DNA of 64,000 nucleotides from Clostridium fessum (GTDB taxonomy: Bacteria; Bacillota; Clostridia; Lachnospirales; Lachnospiraceae): the NCBI RefSeq assembly GCF_003024715.1, contig NZ_PYLO01000002.1, positions 310,001 through 374,000 of the forward strand, given 5' to 3'. Under the pieces are notes generated by a model. It worked only from the letters and a program-made list of their open reading frames with translations. It had not been told where the DNA came from and ran no database searches. Made by a program: the position numbers and the translations under genes. Below, piece by piece: positions 60,699 through 64,000 of the stretch (positions are counted from its first letter, which is position 1; every line of letters begins with the position of its first letter).

Positions 60699-60713
60699 TG
60701 TTGTGCATAAATA
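60699..60713 (+). other. attR of the ICE
   Basis: The arm TGTTGTGCATA (60699-60709) ends the element and AATA (60710-60713) begins the chromosomal half. Confidence 0.8.
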
Positions 60714-60902
60714 AACGGCTCTACAGGAGCTACCGGCGCAACGGGTCCTACCGGCGCTACAGGTCCTACCGGTCCCGCCGCCACCGTTACCGCCGCTGCT
60801 CCCGTCGCAGATGCAACAAGTGCTGAAGATGTCGTTGAACGCTTCAATGAACTTCTTGCCAACCTGCGTGCCGCCGGACTTCTGGCAACCGACAATGCGT
60901 AA
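60714..60902 (+). pseudogene. Collagen-like protein, 3' part
   Basis: In the frame set by joining to 23515, 62 codons and a TAA: ten or so residues of GAT/GPT triplets, then a non-collagenous domain TVTAAAPVADATSAEDVVERFNELLANLRAAGLLATDNA. Such helical ends are typical of clostridial and bacillar collagen-like exosporium or surface proteins and may trimerise. There is no start codon with a ribosome-binding site here, so this part is silent until the ICE is excised. Confidence 0.85.
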
Positions 60903-61011
60903 AAGGCTGAAATTCTGTGAAAAAGAATGTACCTTGACACATTCGGGCGTCTCGCGCGGTCGCTTGCGACATGTTTCTGCTTCGCGCGAGTACGCATCCT
61001 CGCGGAGCGTT

Positions 61012-61048
61012 TGTTGTTTCATAGAACGCAATTTCCTATGAAACAACA
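61012..61048. repeat. 13-bp stem hairpin after the collagen-like gene
   Basis: TGTTGTTTCATAG (61012-61024) pairs perfectly with CTATGAAACAACA (61036-61048). Nearby, CTCGCGCG and CGCGCGAG (about 60949-60988) form another stem. No gene lies between 60903 and 61191. Confidence 0.5.
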
Positions 61049-61049
61049 G

Positions 61050-61079
61050 AAAAACCCCGGAAACCTTACGGTTCCGGGG
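61050..61079 (-). terminator. Terminator of the fusA-tuf operon
   Basis: On the minus strand CCCCGGAACC pairs with GGTTTCCGGGG and five T follow. It lies 110 bases beyond the tuf stop. Confidence 0.85.
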
Positions 61080-61191
61080 TATCTCTTACGTCTGGACACA
61101 ATGCGCTTCCTGGAAGCGACTTTATAATATATATACGGTACATCTTCTTGCCTGCTGCGCATACAAGAAGCACCTTTGTTTAATTCATTGA

Positions 61192-62385
61192 TTACTCGAT
61201 GATAGTAGCAACTCTACCAGATCCTACTGTACGGCCGCCCTCACGGATAGCGAAACGAAGACCCTGCTCCATAGCTACCGGATGAATCAGCTCTACAGTC
61301 ATCTCTACGTTGTCGCCCGGCATACACATCTCGGTACCAGCCGGTAACTCACAAACGCCTGTTACGTCAGTGGTTCTGAAGTAGAACTGCGGACGATAGT
61401 TGTTGAAGAACGGAGTATGACGACCACCCTCGTCTTTTGTCAGAACGTAAACCTGAGCAGTAAATTTCTTATGGCATTTTACAGAGCCCGGTTTAACCAG
61501 ACACTGACCACGCTGGATGTCAGTTCTCTGAACACCACGAAGCAGAGCACCGATGTTATCACCAGCCTCAGCCTGATCAAGCAGCTTACGGAACATCTCG
61601 ATACCAGTTACAACAGTCTTACGAGTCTCCTCGTGAATACCAACGATCTCAACCTCATCGTTCAGTTTCAGAGTACCACGCTCAACACGGCCGGTAGCAA
61701 CAGTACCACGACCTGTGATGGTGAATACGTCCTCGATTGGCATCAGGAACGGCTTATCAGTAGCACGTACCGGATCCGGAATGTAGGAATCTACAGCGTC
61801 CATGAGCTCCATGATCTTGTCGCCCCACTCGCCGTTCGGATCTTCAAGAGCCTTCAGAGCAGAACCCTGGATGATCGGTGTGTCATCGCCCGGGAACTCG
61901 TACTCGTTCAGCAGGTCTCTGATCTCCATCTCAACCAGCTCAAGCAGCTCCGGATCGTCTACCATATCGCACTTGTTCATGAATACTACGATGTACGGTA
62001 CGCCTACCTGACGGGAAAGCAGGATGTGCTCTCTTGTCTGAGCCATAACACCATCGGTAGCAGCTACAACCAGAATAGCGCCATCCATCTGAGCAGCACC
62101 AGTGATCATGTTCTTAACGTAGTCAGCATGTCCTGGGCAGTCAACGTGTGCGTAATGTCTCTTCTCTGTCTGATACTCAACGTGTGCAGTAGAGATAGTA
62201 ATACCACGCTCTCTCTCTTCCGGAGCTTTATCGATATCCTCGAAGTTCTCAGCTGTGTTACCAGCTACTCTTGCAGCCAGAACTTTTGTGATAGCTGCTG
62301 TCAGGGTTGTTTTACCATGGTCTACGTGTCCGATAGTACCAATGTTACAATGCGGTTTAGTTCTTTCAAACTTTGCTTTTGCCAT
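61192..62385 (-). CDS. tuf: Elongation factor Tu
   Basis: 397 residues. G1 is [15 protein letters not shown]2 includes [13 protein letters not shown]3 is [12 protein letters not shown], and G4 NKCD and G5 SALKA follow in place; the domains 2 and 3 sequences are canonical to VATIIE at the end. It delivers aminoacyl-tRNA to the ribosome. It lies 155 bases after fusA on the same strand, separated by a hairpin, as in the usual str-operon order. Confidence 0.98.
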   Translation of the reverse strand: MAKAKFERTKPHCNIGTIGHVDHGKTTLTAAITKVLAARVAGNTAENFEDIDKAPEERERGITISTAHVEYQTEKRHYAHVDCPGHADYVKNMITGAAQMDGAILVVAATDGVMAQTREHILLSRQVGVPYIVVFMNKCDMVDDPELLELVEMEIRDLLNEYEFPGDDTPIIQGSALKALEDPNGEWGDKIMELMDAVDSYIPDPVRATDKPFLMPIEDVFTITGRGTVATGRVERGTLKLNDEVEIVGIHEETRKTVVTGIEMFRKLLDQAEAGDNIGALLRGVQRTDIQRGQCLVKPGSVKCHKKFTAQVYVLTKDEGGRHTPFFNNYRPQFYFRTTDVTGVCELPAGTEMCMPGDNVEMTVELIHPVAMEQGLRFAIREGGRTVGSGRVATIIE

Positions 62386-62483
62386 TTTAAGACGTCCTCC
62401 TTAATTTACACCCAATACGGGTATCTCAATTTATGTTAGGCTGACTCTAATTATATTCGATTAGAGCCGTTTTTTCAAGCCTA

Positions 62484-62526
62484 ATATTGCTTTTCCGGGC
62501 AGTTATCTGCCCGGAAAAGGCAATAT
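62484..62526 (-). other. Hairpin between fusA and tuf
   Basis: TTTTCCGGGCAG pairs with CTGCCCGGAAAA around ATAA on the minus strand, extended by ATATTGCC/GCAATAT with one bulge. A U-run is missing directly after it. It is probably a processing site or partial terminator that sets the tuf to fusA ratio. Confidence 0.55.
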
Positions 62527-62540
62527 AGTTACATTTTTAA

Positions 62541-64000
62541 TTATTTCTCAGCTTTTCCAGCAAGAACTTTCTCCTGAACGCTCTTCGGAACCTGCTCATA
62601 TTTCTCAAAGAACATGGAGTAGTTACCACGTCCCTGAGTTCTGGAACGAAGGTCGGTAGAATAACCGAACATCTCTGCCAGCGGAACATAAGCCTTAACC
62701 AGCTTGCCGCCGCCGATGTCTTCCATACCCTCGATACGACCACGACGAGAATTGATATCACCGATGATATCACCCATATACTCTTCCGGCATGGTTACCT
62801 CAACCTTCATGATCGGCTCAAGCAGTACCGGGTTACCTTTACGCATAGCATCCTTGAATGCCATGGAACCTGCGATATGGAAAGCCATCTCAGAAGAGTC
62901 GACCTCATGGTAGGAACCATCGTATACGTCAGCGTGAACGCCGAGTACCGGGAATCCGCCGAGGATACCTGCCTTAGCAGCCTCTTCGATACCTTCGCCT
63001 ACAGCCGGGATGTACTCTTTCGGGATAGCACCGCCGACAACGCTGGACTCAAACTTGAAGGTCTCTTCGCCGTTCGGATCCATCGGAGTGAAGTGTACCT
63101 TACAGTGACCGTACTGACCACGACCACCAGACTGTTTTGCATACTTGCTGTCTACATCTACAGCCTTTGTGAAGGTCTCTTTGTAAGCTACCTGCGGAGC
63201 ACCTACGTTAGCTTCAACGTGGAACTCACGAAGCAGACGGTCTACGATAATCTCCAGATGGAGCTCGCCCATACCAGCGATGATTGTCTGACCAGTCTCT
63301 TTGTTTGTATAAGCACGGAAGGTCGGATCCTCCTCTGCCAGTTTTGCAAGAGCCTCGCCCATCTTGTCCTGACCAGCTTTGGTCTTCGGCTCGATAGCGA
63401 TGTCGATAACCGGCTCCGGGAACTCCATGGACTCCAGGATTACCGGATGCTGCTCATCACAGATAGTATCACCTGTGGTGGAGAACTTGAATCCGATCGC
63501 TGCTGCGATATCACCGGAGTAAACCTTTTCCAGCTCGTGACGCTTGTTGGCATGCATCTGAAGGATACGTCCAACACGCTCTTTTTTGTCCTTTGTTGCA
63601 TTCAGTACATATGAACCGGAGTTCATAACACCTGAGTACACACGGAAGTAAGCCAGCTTACCTACGAACGGGTCGGTCATGATCTTGAATACAAGAGCGG
63701 AGAACGGCTCTTCGTCGGAAGAATGTCTTACAGTCTCGTTGCCATCCAGGTCAACACCCTTGATCGGCGGGATGTCAAGCGGAGACGGCATGAACTCGAT
63801 GATTGCATCCAGGAGCTTCTGAACACCCTTATTTCTGTATGCAGTACCACAGCATACCGGGATTGCCTGACACTCGCAGGTTGCTTTTCTTAATACTTTC
63901 TTTAACTCATCTACAGACGGCTCTTCACCCTCAAGGTAAGCCATCATCAGATCGTCGTCCAGCTCGCAGATCTTCTCTACCAGCTCGGTGTGGTAAAGCT
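62541..64000 (-). CDS. fusA: Elongation factor G, C-terminal part
   Basis: The frame is open to the right edge of the window; about 486 codons are present and the GTPase start lies outside. Visible are the end of the G domain ([33 protein letters not shown]), domain II ([25 protein letters not shown]), domain IV ([17 protein letters not shown]) and domain V ([49 protein letters not shown]). These are typical of bacterial translocase EF-G. The order fusA-tuf is conserved. Confidence 0.96.
   Translation of the reverse strand, partial: LYHTELVEKICELDDDLMMAYLEGEEPSVDELKKVLRKATCECQAIPVCCGTAYRNKGVQKLLDAIIEFMPSPLDIPPIKGVDLDGNETVRHSSDEEPFSALVFKIMTDPFVGKLAYFRVYSGVMNSGSYVLNATKDKKERVGRILQMHANKRHELEKVYSGDIAAAIGFKFSTTGDTICDEQHPVILESMEFPEPVIDIAIEPKTKAGQDKMGEALAKLAEEDPTFRAYTNKETGQTIIAGMGELHLEIIVDRLLREFHVEANVGAPQVAYKETFTKAVDVDSKYAKQSGGRGQYGHCKVHFTPMDPNGEETFKFESSVVGGAIPKEYIPAVGEGIEEAAKAGILGGFPVLGVHADVYDGSYHEVDSSEMAFHIAGSMAFKDAMRKGNPVLLEPIMKVEVTMPEEYMGDIIGDINSRRGRIEGMEDIGGGKLVKAYVPLAEMFGYSTDLRSRTQGRGNYSMFFEKYEQVPKSVQEKVLAGKAEK

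Larger units (their letters stand above)
23512..60713 (+). mobile_element. 37.2-kb integrative conjugative element (Tn1549/CTn-like backbone, serine recombinase)
   Basis: Bounded by AATA direct repeats inside a split collagen-like gene. It holds a full conjugation set (PcfB, VirD4, Maff2, VirB6, PrgI, VirB4, NlpC/P60 protein, TopB, relaxase, MobC), antirestriction and regulatory genes, and a large serine recombinase at the right end. A second element (27294-37805) is nested in it. Module order resembles Tn1549 and the Clostridioides CTn elements, known for serine or tyrosine recombinase swaps. Apart from the nested insertion in maff2, no transfer gene looks broken. Confidence 0.9.

Noticed and set aside
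60699-60713. TGCA as the ICE crossover core, from TGCACAACA and TGTTGTGCA at the two ends
   Set aside because: Joining the chromosome at TGCA leaves a stop (GCA TAA) in the collagen-like frame, while joining at AATA restores it and gives longer symmetrical arms.
61417-62439. 340-codon open frame antisense to tuf
   Set aside because: It is a by-product of biased tuf codon use; the minus-strand EF-Tu is complete and unmistakable.

Overview
The window looks like chromosome of a gut Firmicute of the Lachnospiraceae type (inference). Supporting this are DapL-type lysine synthesis, an N-terminal-rubredoxin rubrerythrin beside a Fur/PerR-type regulator, LuxS, a TraX-family membrane protein, a Feo iron system with a Cys-rich HMA protein, and a Gly-X-Y collagen-like protein. 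It also carries conjugation modules of the kind common in clostridia. The ends are cut: a LytTR response regulator at the left edge and fusA at the right edge are partial.

Backbone, left part (1-23.5 kb): a LytTR/GHKL two-component pair; a Fur/PerR-like repressor and rubrerythrin, each with a TAATNATTA-core operator; a GNAT acetyltransferase; a RelA/SpoT-domain protein; a minus-strand block dapL-pyrG-carB-carA; luxS; hisD; an iron operon (two FeoA-like proteins, FeoB) under an array of CTAA-N6-TTAG palindromes at exact 20-bp intervals, followed by two small membrane/metal proteins; TraX; a PfkB kinase; a family 2 glycosyltransferase; and the 5' part of the collagen-like gene. Three short palindromic elements with GTTACTGTTCAC-like ends and 8-bp target duplications lie between 14.9 and 21.5 kb.

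Mobile part (23.5-60.7 kb): a 37.2-kb integrative conjugative element (ICE) interrupts the collagen-like gene. Its ends are AATA direct repeats flanked by 11-bp arms that form a symmetrical attP when joined. Excision would restore the collagen-like ORF in frame. The ICE encodes a DUF6017-type initiator-like protein, PcfB, VirD4, Maff2, VirB6, a radical SAM protein, PrgI, VirB4, a DNA methyltransferase, an NlpC/P60 protein, DUF4315/DUF4366-type proteins, topoisomerase III, a 1132-residue antirestriction fusion, a MOBP relaxase with MobC, a sigma-like and an HTH regulator, and a large serine recombinase at the right end. Its cargo is a Cys-rich KTR-type protein plus a Cfr/RlmN-family radical SAM methyltransferase. 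These sit behind a leader that encodes an 8-residue peptide very like known macrolide-sensing arrest peptides.

Nested inside the ICE is a second element (27.3-37.8 kb), a Tn4451-like mobilizable unit with TnpV, TnpW, a TnpX-like serine recombinase, a MOBQ relaxase with a recognisable oriT, a CHC2 primase and a VapE helicase. It splits the ICE gene maff2, and again the two halves rejoin in frame. After the ICE come the 3' part of the collagen-like gene, tuf and fusA.
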